A stretch of DNA of 31,494 bases from Oscillospiraceae bacterium (GTDB taxonomy: Bacteria; Bacillota; Clostridia; Oscillospirales; JAKOTC01): positions 1 through 31,494 of the forward strand of contig DAOPZJ010000031.1 in NCBI GenBank assembly GCA_035353335.1. Reading direction: 5' to 3'. A program made the position numbers and the translations under genes. The notes beneath the pieces were generated by a model. The model saw only the letters and a list, made by a program, of their open reading frames with translations. It did not search any database and was not told the origin of the DNA. How positions within the stretch are numbered: the stretch's first letter is position 1; every line of letters starts with the position of its first letter. Shown piece after piece: positions 22,401 to 30,105 of the stretch.

Positions 22401-23363
22401 ATGAAAGAGGTTACCTCAGCGGGTAAAACTGTTGAAGATGCGGTTGCGAATGCGCTGAAACAGCTGAACGCGACTGAAGATCAAGTTCAAATCGAGATTA
22501 TTTCCCGGGGCAGCAAGGGCGTTTTGGGTATCGGTTCCACCGATGCTCAAGTAAAGGTCACGCTGCTGAAGGGCGAAGAAGACGCAGTAGCCGTCGGTGA
22601 ACAGTATCTGTGCGAGATTCTGAATGCGATGGGCGTCGAAGAGTATGACGTTGAAATTAAGAAAGACGCAGAGAGCGTCACCTATAATATTACTTCCGAA
22701 AGCGATGTCGGTTTTGTAATCGGCTATCACGGCGACGTTTTGGACGCTCTGTCGGCGATTGTATCATTGGCGGTCAACCGCGATGCGGATTTCCGCTATC
22801 ACGTTAACGTCGACCTGAACAGCTACCGCGAGAAACGGGTCGAGTCGCTGAAGGACTATGCCGCAAGAGCAGTCGATAAGGCCAACGGAAGCGGCTATGT
22901 CACGGTCGCGAATCCGATGAAGCCGTTTGAGCGAATGATTTTACACACAGTTGTTCAGGAGAGCCCGGATGTGGTATCCTGGTCGGAAGGCGAAGAACCC
23001 CGCCGGCGAGTCATCATCGCACCGCTTTCCAAAGTGAAAAAAATCGGCGATAAATATGAACGCATCGATAAACGGGACGATTTCCGCAGGCACGATGACA
23101 GGCGCCAAACCGGTTTTGTCAGAAACGACCGGAATGACCGAAATGACCGGAATGACCGGAACGACCGAAATGACCGAAATGATAAAAATGACCGGAATGA
23201 CCGTGGGCCCCGGGTTGTCAGAACAGACGCGCAGCGCCCGATCAAACCCATCAGTACCGGCGATAAAATCACAGTCGGAAGACCTGTCAGAAGCGATTTT
23301 GCGGGTGGGCTTTATTCCAAAATCGAAGTCGAGCATCCGACGGAGGATAAATCCGGGGAGTAA
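22401..23363 (+). CDS. jag: RNA-binding protein Jag/KhpB with NDR-repeat tail
   Basis: This 320-residue protein carries an N-terminal Jag domain (1-52), a KH domain with the GYHGDV loop (108-113) and an R3H domain (about 140-205) with Arg178 and His182 in PFERMILH. The family binds RNA and affects cell division and elongation. The C-terminal extension beyond residue 208 is polar and disordered, and contains nine Asn-Asp-Arg triplets (residues 242-268). GGAGG lies 10 nt upstream of ATG 22401. It is the last gene of the rpmH operon, followed by a hairpin. The usual next genes mnmE and mnmG are absent. Confidence 0.95.
   Translation: MKEVTSAGKTVEDAVANALKQLNATEDQVQIEIISRGSKGVLGIGSTDAQVKVTLLKGEEDAVAVGEQYLCEILNAMGVEEYDVEIKKDAESVTYNITSESDVGFVIGYHGDVLDALSAIVSLAVNRDADFRYHVNVDLNSYREKRVESLKDYAARAVDKANGSGYVTVANPMKPFERMILHTVVQESPDVVSWSEGEEPRRRVIIAPLSKVKKIGDKYERIDKRDDFRRHDDRRQTGFVRNDRNDRNDRNDRNDRNDRNDKNDRNDRGPRVVRTDAQRPIKPISTGDKITVGRPVRSDFAGGLYSKIEVEHPTEDKSGE
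23124..23204 (+). repeat. Nine 9-bp tandem repeats in jag (Asn-Asp-Arg)
   Basis: AAYGACCGN is repeated nine times in frame, with one copy reading AATGATAAA (NDK). Such perfect short repeats are prone to slippage, but each unit is three codons, so copy-number change keeps the frame. Confidence 0.95.
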
Positions 23364-23403
23364 CGTCTGTGAGTGACGAGATACCGCGACCTAAAATAAC
23401 CAT

Positions 23404-23432
23404 AACGGGGGCAAGTTTTGATCGCCCCCGTT
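23404..23432. terminator. Terminator after jag (shared, convergent)
   Basis: AACGGGGGC (23404-23412) pairs with GCCCCCGTT (23424-23432), followed by TTTCCC. It lies between the convergent jag and the glycosidase-like gene at 23448, and can serve both. Confidence 0.85.
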
Positions 23433-23447
23433 TTCCCATACCTATTA

Positions 23448-24725
23448 TCAGAACGGCTTCAATTCAATGAACGCGCCGCTTCCGGAGGGCAGCGTAAGAT
23501 TTATCACACCATTTGGTAAGGCAACGGTCTCGGCATGGTCCGTATAGACAACCGCGGCTTCGGCATTTAAATGCAGGGTAACGGTATTGCTTCCGCCTTC
23601 ATCCGGCAGCCGGAAATTTGTGACGAGCAGAGCGGTTTTTTCCGGTTCCGTCTCGTGTTCAAAACAACCGATCAATGTTGAATTGGTGCTGTGCACGTTT
23701 TTAATCGGCGGAAAATTTTCAAGCACACCCGAAAAGGTGTGACGGAAGTTTTGATCCTCCCCGACCACGCGCATGACCCCTGTATTCCGATACCGGCAAA
23801 AAGCGCCGTCAAACAGCCGGATGCGCCGTATCAAGTTTTGTACTGAACCGTAGATCGGCGTTTTATTTCCGTAGGGGTCAAGCATGGCGTAATAAAAATA
23901 TTCGTTGTGCACATTCGGAGGGGTCACATAGCAAAACAACTGGAGCACACGCATGCCGAAGGCAAGCGCGGTATACATTTGAAAATTGATTTCGGTTTCC
24001 GTCGGGATTTTATAATAGTGATTGAAGCCCGTGCACTGGATGAAGAACCAAAAGGGCAGCCCGGTTTCACGGCATTTCGCTGCGATATGGTCCAGATTAT
24101 TCAGATAAGAAGCCGCAAGCCGATCTCCGCCGGAGGGCATCTCCAAAAAGGGATAATAATCGATCGACAAAAAATCCGGTGAGACGGTTTTGATATAGCG
24201 GTCAAGATATTCTCCGTAATCCCGAACCTTTTCGTTTTCTCCTTCGGCTGCATTGCCGTTCAGGAGCGATATTGGCGCATAATCCGGGAAAAGATTCATA
24301 AAAGCGCATTTTCCCGGAGCAAGCCGCCGATAGATCTCCCGTACATTTTTCAGATGCTTAAAGTTTGCGGCAGAGGGCTCGTCCATCAACGTCGTTCCGG
24401 CGTAACATTGAAAACGGGCATAGCGCTCCAGATGCTTTTCGAGTTTTTCCTCAATGGTTCCGCTGTCCACGGGAAAAGTCGCCGGAAGATATGGCGTACC
24501 GCCGCACAATTGGGCGTCCATCGGCAGATAATAGAGGTCCGCACGGTCGCATAGTTCGCAGATCCGGCGGATATTCTCCTCTCTTTGGACGTAATAGGTG
24601 TGGATAAAGTCGACGCCGCAATCCTTCAGTTCCTGTATTTTTGCTTCTGTGATCAAGCGCGGATCGAAGGAATGCCAACTGCCGATTAACAGCCGATCCG
24701 ATTTGCCGTTGACGGGAAAGCCCAT
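23448..24725 (-). CDS. TIM-barrel glycosidase-like protein
   Basis: The 425-residue protein lacks a signal peptide. It shows a (beta/alpha)8 layout: LLIGSWHSFDPRLI, then VDFIHTYYVQRE, ATFPVDSG, the candidate acid/base TTLMDEPSA (Glu116), FLSIDYYPF, and PFWFFIQCTG. A C-terminal beta-sandwich (about 330-425) follows. It resembles clan GH-A-type barrels, but the nucleophile Glu is not obvious and the precise family is not recognised. The start has AGGAGG 6 nt upstream and its own promoter. It is divergent from rhaA, so it may act on rhamnose-containing glycans, although only position suggests this. Confidence 0.65.
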   Translation of the reverse strand: MGFPVNGKSDRLLIGSWHSFDPRLITEAKIQELKDCGVDFIHTYYVQREENIRRICELCDRADLYYLPMDAQLCGGTPYLPATFPVDSGTIEEKLEKHLERYARFQCYAGTTLMDEPSAANFKHLKNVREIYRRLAPGKCAFMNLFPDYAPISLLNGNAAEGENEKVRDYGEYLDRYIKTVSPDFLSIDYYPFLEMPSGGDRLAASYLNNLDHIAAKCRETGLPFWFFIQCTGFNHYYKIPTETEINFQMYTALAFGMRVLQLFCYVTPPNVHNEYFYYAMLDPYGNKTPIYGSVQNLIRRIRLFDGAFCRYRNTGVMRVVGEDQNFRHTFSGVLENFPPIKNVHSTNSTLIGCFEHETEPEKTALLVTNFRLPDEGGSNTVTLHLNAEAAVVYTDHAETVALPNGVINLTLPSGSGAFIELKPF

Positions 24726-24756
24726 ATGCCGCCTCCTGTTTTCGCTGTTTTAAATC

Positions 24757-24785
24757 ATTATAGCCGGACAATAACCGGGAGTCAA
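24757..24785 (-). promoter_or_regulatory. Promoter of the TIM-barrel glycosidase-like gene
   Basis: On the minus strand TTGACT (24780-24785) and TATAAT (24757-24762) are 17 bp apart. A rhaA promoter on the other strand is not clear; TATGAT at 24796-24801 is the only -10 candidate. Confidence 0.8.
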
Positions 24786-24829
24786 TCAGTTCGGATATGA
24801 TATCGTTCTATTTGAAAGGATGCATCAAG

Positions 24830-26098
24830 ATGTACAAAATGGACCGGGAAAAGATCTCAAAAGCTTATGATTTGGCTAAATCGGTTTATTCGGCCTACGG
24901 TATCGACACCGATGCCGCCATACAGAAGTTCGTTGCGATTCCGATTTCGCTGCACTGCTGGCAGGGGGACGACGTAAACGGGTTTGAAGACCTCGGGAAT
25001 ATCCGCAGCGAAAACGTCGTGACCGGCAATTACCCCGGTGCGGCGCGAAACGGCAATGAACTGCGGCTCGACATCGACACGGCGTTTTGTATGTCGCCGT
25101 GCAAACATCGTGTGAACCTGCACAGCATCTACGCAGAGCCGAACAACAAGAAGCAGCGCGACGAATACACCGCCGAGGATTTTGAAAAGTGGATTTCGTG
25201 GGCGGTCGGCAACGGATACGGACTCGATTTCAACCCGACCTTTTTCAAGCATCCGATGATGGCGGGCGGTTTTTCACTCTCGTCCCGGGATAAGGAAGTG
25301 CGTGATTTTTGGGTCAAAGTCGGCAAAAACTCCAGAGCAATCGCCGAAGCGATGGGAAAAGCGACCGGAACGCCTTGTTGGAATAACATCTGGATTCCGG
25401 ACGGATTGAAAGACCAGCCCGCCAACCGGAAATTATACCGAAAACTGCTCTCCGATTCGCTCGACCGTATTTTTGAAGATAAATATGACGATCAATACGT
25501 AGTTGACGTGCTGGAGGGGAAACTCTTCGGCATCGGTACCGAGTGCTTTACGGTCGGTTCGCACGAGTTTTATCTGGGATATGCTGCCGCACACGGCGTC
25601 GGCGTCACAATGGACACCGGACATTATCACCCGACTGAGTCTGTCGCAGACAAACTCACCTCGGTAATCCCTTCTGTCAGGAGCGTGATGCTGCACATCA
25701 GCCGCGGCGTGCGTTGGGACAGCGATCACGTCTTGATTCAAAGCGATGAGCTGAGCGGTCTGATGACTGAGTTAAAGCGCGGAAATTATTTCGGCAATGT
25801 CGCCCTCGGACTCGATTATTTTGATGCTCAGATCAACCGGGTCGCGGCTTGGATCATCGGACTGAGAGCAGCCGGCAAAGCGATGCTTGCGGCACTCTGT
25901 GAACCCAGCCATCTGCTTGAGGAAGCTGAAGAAAATGACGACTTCACGACCCGGCTTGCGCTCTTGGAAGAATTCAAAAATCTTCCGATCAACCCGGTTT
26001 GGGATATGCTATGCGTGCGCAGGGGAGTTCCGGTCGGTGCCGAGTGGATTGAGCTGCTCAAGGATTACGAACAGAAAATTCAGTCCAACAGAAATTAA
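24830..26098 (+). CDS. rhaA: L-rhamnose isomerase
   Basis: This enzyme converts L-rhamnose to L-rhamnulose, the first step of rhamnose catabolism, in the cytosol. At 422 residues it matches the family length (about 419). Landmarks are IPISLHCWQGDDV, the metal-binding GTECFTVGSHEFYLGYAAAH and VTMDTGHYHPTESVADK, and the SVMLHISRGVRWDSDHV strand. ATG 24830 has GAAAGGA 9 nt upstream; the open frame to 24797 adds 11 unrelated residues and is not used. rhaB (kinase), rhaD (aldolase) and a transporter are absent from the window, so the remaining pathway must be elsewhere. It ends in a strong terminator. Confidence 0.96.
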   Translation: MYKMDREKISKAYDLAKSVYSAYGIDTDAAIQKFVAIPISLHCWQGDDVNGFEDLGNIRSENVVTGNYPGAARNGNELRLDIDTAFCMSPCKHRVNLHSIYAEPNNKKQRDEYTAEDFEKWISWAVGNGYGLDFNPTFFKHPMMAGGFSLSSRDKEVRDFWVKVGKNSRAIAEAMGKATGTPCWNNIWIPDGLKDQPANRKLYRKLLSDSLDRIFEDKYDDQYVVDVLEGKLFGIGTECFTVGSHEFYLGYAAAHGVGVTMDTGHYHPTESVADKLTSVIPSVRSVMLHISRGVRWDSDHVLIQSDELSGLMTELKRGNYFGNVALGLDYFDAQINRVAAWIIGLRAAGKAMLAALCEPSHLLEEAEENDDFTTRLALLEEFKNLPINPVWDMLCVRRGVPVGAEWIELLKDYEQKIQSNRN

Positions 26099-26108
26099 TG
26101 AAGTTAAG

Positions 26109-26132
26109 AAAAGCGGCCTTCAGGCCGCTTTT
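26109..26132 (+). terminator. rhaA terminator
   Basis: AAAAGCGGCC (26109-26118) pairs with GGCCGCTTTT (26123-26132) around TTCA, followed by more T. It lies 10 bp after the stop. Confidence 0.92.
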
Positions 26133-26204
26133 TTAATCCAAGCGAAGATTTGGACGTGTTGAAACAATTCCGATTCCGAAACATTTGAATGTGGACAGGC
26201 AAAC

Positions 26205-26233
26205 TTGACAAAGGAGAGCAAAATGGGTATAAT
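26205..26233 (+). promoter_or_regulatory. prs promoter
   Basis: TTGACA (26205-26210), a 17-bp spacer and TATAAT (26228-26233) form a perfect consensus. The start codon of prs is about 25 nt after the likely transcription start. Confidence 0.92.
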
Positions 26234-26264
26234 ATAAGCGAAATTGAAGCGGAGAGTGGTTATT

Positions 26265-27386
26265 GTGAACAGTGTGATTGAAGAAATTTCAATGCCCGTC
26301 GGCAATCTGGGGATCATTCCTCTTCAGGGCTGCGGCGATATCGCCGCTCGTGCCGACGGATATATCAGGGAATGGCGCGGCAGTGAGCAGAGCTTTCTCG
26401 TCAGCGCGTGTTGTCCGCGTTTCGGCACCGGCGAGAGCAAGGGGATGATCAACCAGTCGGTACGCGGGGACGATCTTTTTATTTTGTGCGATATTTGCGA
26501 TTACGGCACCACCTATAATATGTATGGCACCGTGACTCGTATGAGCCCGGATGATCACTACGGCGACCTGAAACGCATCATCGCGGCGGTCGGTGGCAAA
26601 GCACGCCGCATCAGCGTGATCATGCCGGTGCTTTACGGAGGCCGTCAGCACCGAAGAGTCGCGAGAGAGTCGCTGGACTGTGCGATTATGCTTCAGGAAC
26701 TGCAGAATATCGGCGTCTCCAACATCATCACTTTCGATGCCCACGACCCCAGAGTGCAGAATGCCGTGCCGTTCTGCGGGTTTGAAAATATTAAGCCTTA
26801 TTATCAGATGATCAAAGCGATCTACCGCGCGGTCCCCGACATCAAGCTCGACCGGGACCACACGCTTATTGTCTCTCCCGATGCCGGCGGCATGGACCGC
26901 TGTATGTATTATTCCTCGATTTTATCGCTCGATTTGGGTATGTATTATAAGCGGCGGGATTATTCCAGGATCGAAAACGGGCGCAATCCGATCATCGCCC
27001 ATGAATTTTTAGGCAACAATGTGAGCGGTAAAGATATCATCATTGTCGATGACATCATCTCCTCCGGCGATTCGATTCTCGATATCGCCGAACATCTCAA
27101 AGAGATGGGCGCTCAGCGGATTTTCGTCTTTGCCACCTTCGGATTGTTCTGCGAAGGGATTACACGGTTTGACGAAGCTTTTGCCGCCGGACAGATTTCA
27201 AAAGTTTTTACGACAAACCTCACTTATCGCACAGGCGAATTGAAATCTCGTATTTGGTATGAGGAAGTTGATATGTCGAAATACATCGCCCTGCTCATCG
27301 ATGCGTTGAATTATGACCGATCGCTGAGCGACTTGATTGATCCCGCCGCCCGCATCAAAAAACTGTTGGCTGAAAAACGCAGGTAG
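26265..27386 (+). CDS. prs: Ribose-phosphate pyrophosphokinase, long variant
   Basis: The enzyme makes PRPP from ribose-5-phosphate and ATP for nucleotide, His and Trp synthesis. The PRPP-binding loop IIVDDIISSGDSI is clear, as are ITFDAHDPRVQN (metal His region), VSPDAGGMDRC and the catalytic KRRDYS. It is 373 residues, clearly longer than the usual 310-320, with extra residues in the N-terminal half (ICDYGTTYNMYG) and an extended C-terminus. GTG 26265 is chosen because GGAGAG lies 8 nt upstream; a TTG at 26244 would fall almost on the transcription start. Being single-gene with its own strong promoter, it is likely constitutive. Regulation by ADP may differ because of the inserted parts. 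Confidence 0.88.
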   Translation: MNSVIEEISMPVGNLGIIPLQGCGDIAARADGYIREWRGSEQSFLVSACCPRFGTGESKGMINQSVRGDDLFILCDICDYGTTYNMYGTVTRMSPDDHYGDLKRIIAAVGGKARRISVIMPVLYGGRQHRRVARESLDCAIMLQELQNIGVSNIITFDAHDPRVQNAVPFCGFENIKPYYQMIKAIYRAVPDIKLDRDHTLIVSPDAGGMDRCMYYSSILSLDLGMYYKRRDYSRIENGRNPIIAHEFLGNNVSGKDIIIVDDIISSGDSILDIAEHLKEMGAQRIFVFATFGLFCEGITRFDEAFAAGQISKVFTTNLTYRTGELKSRIWYEEVDMSKYIALLIDALNYDRSLSDLIDPAARIKKLLAEKRR

Positions 27387-27519
27387 TTAGTAAATGACTT
27401 GCGTTAAAATCGTTTATTTCAAAATTTCATCACCTAAACCAATTCAGATATACATAATGATTTGATTTAATGAGACCATGTTAAAGTGGTATCTTGCCAG
27501 AAAGGACAGATCATAAACC

Positions 27520-29178
27520 ATGGCAAAAAGAATTTTCGCTGTCTTTCTCGTTGCCGCAGTCTTGATTGCCGGCTGTTCGAAAAGCGGTTCAAAAACCTCT
27601 GTTCCGAAATTTAATCATGAAAATCTCTCGCTTCCTACCGACCTCGAAATCATGTCTCCCGCTTTCTTTTATAACAACGGAGATGAGATCTTGACCACCG
27701 ACGAGCGGGATGAGTGGACCAATGCGATCACAGAGCGTTATGGAGTCTATGTTACCGTGACCGTCCCGACCGATGAGACATACGCTTCGATGTTGAAGCA
27801 GGTGAACAGTCAGGAAATTCACGGGATGGTTTATGTCAGCGGACGCGCATTTGACACGGTGCAGTATTTTAAGAATAACGACGCGATTGTGCCGCTGGAC
27901 GAATATCTCTCGGATAACCCCGCTTGGCTCTCGCTGCCTGAAGCAATGCGAAACATGTATATGATCGACGGGCATATCTGGGCAATCCCGAGTAGCTTGA
28001 CTTATACGATGAAAACCCGTTCATTCCGCACTGATTGGCTGAAGCAGCTGGGGCTGCAAACCCCGACTGACCTTGACAGTTTAAAAAATTACGCGCAGGC
28101 GTTTGTAAATTCGGGCATCGAAGGCACCGCAATATGCGGTGATGCGGATTTGTCGTGGGCATTGGATATCTTCAACGCCTTCGGCGTAAGAATCGATTCC
28201 TCCGGCCAGTTCGGTTATGCGTACGACCCGGAATCAGGAACCTATATTGATGGATTTTTACAGCCGCGGGCTGCTGAGGCGCTTCAATATCTGCGTGATT
28301 TGTATCAAATCAAAGCGATTGATCAGAATCTCTTCAATCAGGCAGCTGACGAAGTTTCGCAAGCTCTTGATAACGGGCAGTACGGCAGTTACTATTCGAC
28401 CATCGGAGATGGAAAATACGGCTTCGGTTTGTATGCTGCCGCAAACGTCATTTATGAATCGACCTCCGTATGGCCTACAACGGATGAAAAATGGAGCGAG
28501 CTCACCTCGCTGTATACTGAAATCGCATCATTGAAAAACAGCGGCGCCGAAGTGCCGCAGGTCCTTTTCCCTGACGGAAGCGCTTATGTAATGGTCAACG
28601 GAACCGCTCAGCCTGCGGAGACCGCCAATTTCTTCGTCGATTTGCTCTACGGCTCCGAAGCCAATTACCTCGAGGCTCACGTTGGTTTGGCGGCTAACAC
28701 CGTCAGAAACTCCGACGGTTCGGTCACCCTGAAAATGAAGTTGGATGAAGACGCTTCCGAAGAGGCGGGCGAGGGTGTTTACGTCTCGCGGCATACGCCT
28801 GATCTTGTCGGAATCGTAGAGGGATTATATAATTCTCAAAACCTTGAAATTCTGACCAATGATGATGAAAATACACGCATTCATAAAAAAGAGGCTGCCG
28901 ATTATGAAAAACAGACGATGGCAACGGCTTTGAATGCCAAGAGCGTTCAAAAGCTGGAATTGAAATATTCGTTCCCGGTTTCCAAGGCATTCAATGAAAA
29001 CGTTTCCGCCATCGCCACTGCATTCCACACCTGCTTCGTCAATGCCATCAGCAATAAGGACTACACGGTACAGAAAGCACTCAGCGAATACGCTGCCGCA
29101 ATGGAACAAATCGGCGCCCAGCAGGTTCTCATAGAAGCCAATGCAGCGATCGGAAAGACCGCAACGCAGAGATACTGA
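27520..29178 (+). CDS. Extracellular solute-binding lipoprotein (sugar/oligosaccharide type)
   Basis: The 552-residue lipoprotein has the lipobox LIAGC (Cys19). The long two-lobed body (ITERYGVYVTVTVPTDETYA, then DAIVPLDEYLSDNP, IDGHIWAIPSSL, FRTDWLKQLGLQTPTDLDS) is typical of family 1/LplA-type binding proteins that deliver sugars to an ABC importer. Permease and ATPase genes are not adjacent, so its transporter must be encoded elsewhere. The start has AGAAAGGA 13 nt upstream, a rather long spacing. Between 27387 and 27519 no convincing promoter is visible. It ends with a 15-bp perfect hairpin. Confidence 0.88.
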   Translation: MAKRIFAVFLVAAVLIAGCSKSGSKTSVPKFNHENLSLPTDLEIMSPAFFYNNGDEILTTDERDEWTNAITERYGVYVTVTVPTDETYASMLKQVNSQEIHGMVYVSGRAFDTVQYFKNNDAIVPLDEYLSDNPAWLSLPEAMRNMYMIDGHIWAIPSSLTYTMKTRSFRTDWLKQLGLQTPTDLDSLKNYAQAFVNSGIEGTAICGDADLSWALDIFNAFGVRIDSSGQFGYAYDPESGTYIDGFLQPRAAEALQYLRDLYQIKAIDQNLFNQAADEVSQALDNGQYGSYYSTIGDGKYGFGLYAAANVIYESTSVWPTTDEKWSELTSLYTEIASLKNSGAEVPQVLFPDGSAYVMVNGTAQPAETANFFVDLLYGSEANYLEAHVGLAANTVRNSDGSVTLKMKLDEDASEEAGEGVYVSRHTPDLVGIVEGLYNSQNLEILTNDDENTRIHKKEAADYEKQTMATALNAKSVQKLELKYSFPVSKAFNENVSAIATAFHTCFVNAISNKDYTVQKALSEYAAAMEQIGAQQVLIEANAAIGKTATQRY

Positions 29179-29186
29179 TCCATTTT

Positions 29187-29219
29187 ACAGCGACCTCCCC
29201 GAATCGGGGAGGTCGCTGT
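29187..29219 (+). terminator. Strong terminator of the solute-binding protein gene
   Basis: ACAGCGACCTCCCCG (29187-29201) pairs perfectly with CGGGGAGGTCGCTGT (29205-29219) around a 3-nt loop. Only a short T run follows, so some read-through into the phosphodiesterase gene is possible. Confidence 0.88.
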
Positions 29220-29247
29220 TATTTGAATCTTAGGAAAGCGCAAAACG

Positions 29248-29970
29248 ATGGATACCGTTAAAATCATTGATAAAAAAGGAACAAAGATGATCGCGCATCG
29301 CGGCGTCAGCGGGCTTGAGCGCGAAAACACCAATTCGGCTTTCGTCGCCGCGGGAAGCAGGAGCTATTTCGGCATTGAAACGGATATCCACAGGACGGCC
29401 GACGGCAAATTTGTTTTAATACACGATGACACGACCGGAAGAGTTGCGGTTGACGATCTGGCGGTTGAAAAATCGACCTTCGATACCTTGCGCTCATTGA
29501 TTTTGACGGATCGCGACGGTTTAAAAGGGCGAAGCGATTTACGTATCCCGACGCTTTCCGAATATATCAATATCAATAAGAAATATGGCAAAGTCGGCGT
29601 TCTGGAACTGAAAAACGCCATGGACGAAGCGGACATCAGCCGCATCTGCGGTGAAATCGAAGAACTTGGCTACATGAACGGGGTTATTTTTATCTCATTT
29701 AGCTATGAAAATCTCGTCTGCTTGAGAAAGAGATATCCAAAACAAACCGCGCAGTTTCTGACCGGCGAATACGACAACCAACTGATTGCGCGCCTCCGGG
29801 AATACGATCTAGGTCTTGATATCTGTTTCAATGCGCTCAACGCGCAAAATACCGCCGCGCTTAAAGAGGCGGGGATTACAATCAACTGTTGGACGGTCGA
29901 CGATCCCGACCGAGCGGCCGAATTAATTGGTTGGGGCGTGGACATGATTACGTCCAATATCCTCGAATAG
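29248..29970 (+). CDS. Glycerophosphodiester phosphodiesterase
   Basis: The 240-residue GDPD (UgpQ/GlpQ type) hydrolyses glycerophosphodiesters to glycerol-3-phosphate and an alcohol. His17-Arg18 (IAHRGVSG), Glu26-Asn27 (ERENTNSAF), Glu44 and Asp46 (GIETDIHRTADG), and His59 (LIHDDTT) form the usual metal and catalytic site. No signal peptide is seen, so it is cytosolic. AGGAAAG lies 9 nt upstream of the ATG. It starts 28 bp after the previous terminator with no clear own promoter, and ends in a GC-rich hairpin. Confidence 0.94.
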   Translation: MDTVKIIDKKGTKMIAHRGVSGLERENTNSAFVAAGSRSYFGIETDIHRTADGKFVLIHDDTTGRVAVDDLAVEKSTFDTLRSLILTDRDGLKGRSDLRIPTLSEYININKKYGKVGVLELKNAMDEADISRICGEIEELGYMNGVIFISFSYENLVCLRKRYPKQTAQFLTGEYDNQLIARLREYDLGLDICFNALNAQNTAALKEAGITINCWTVDDPDRAAELIGWGVDMITSNILE

Positions 29971-29988
29971 GTAAAATCGAATGACTTA

Positions 29989-30016
29989 CGGCCGGCGGAG
30001 CAATTACCGCCGGCCG
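29989..30016 (+). terminator. Terminator of the phosphodiesterase gene
   Basis: CGGCCGGCGG (29989-29998) pairs with CCGCCGGCCG (30007-30016) around an 8-nt loop, followed by CTTTTTA. Confidence 0.92.
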
Positions 30017-30105
30017 CTTTTTACACGGGTGAAACCGGGAAATGCTTCGCATGGAAGCGGCGCATTCCGCATATGAATGGTCAAGACGCAACGGGAGGGA
30101 ATAAG

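Noticed and set aside
23124..23204. Tandem repeats as a CRISPR array
   Set aside because: Nine-base units without spacers, fully in frame within jag; they encode Asn-Asp-Arg.
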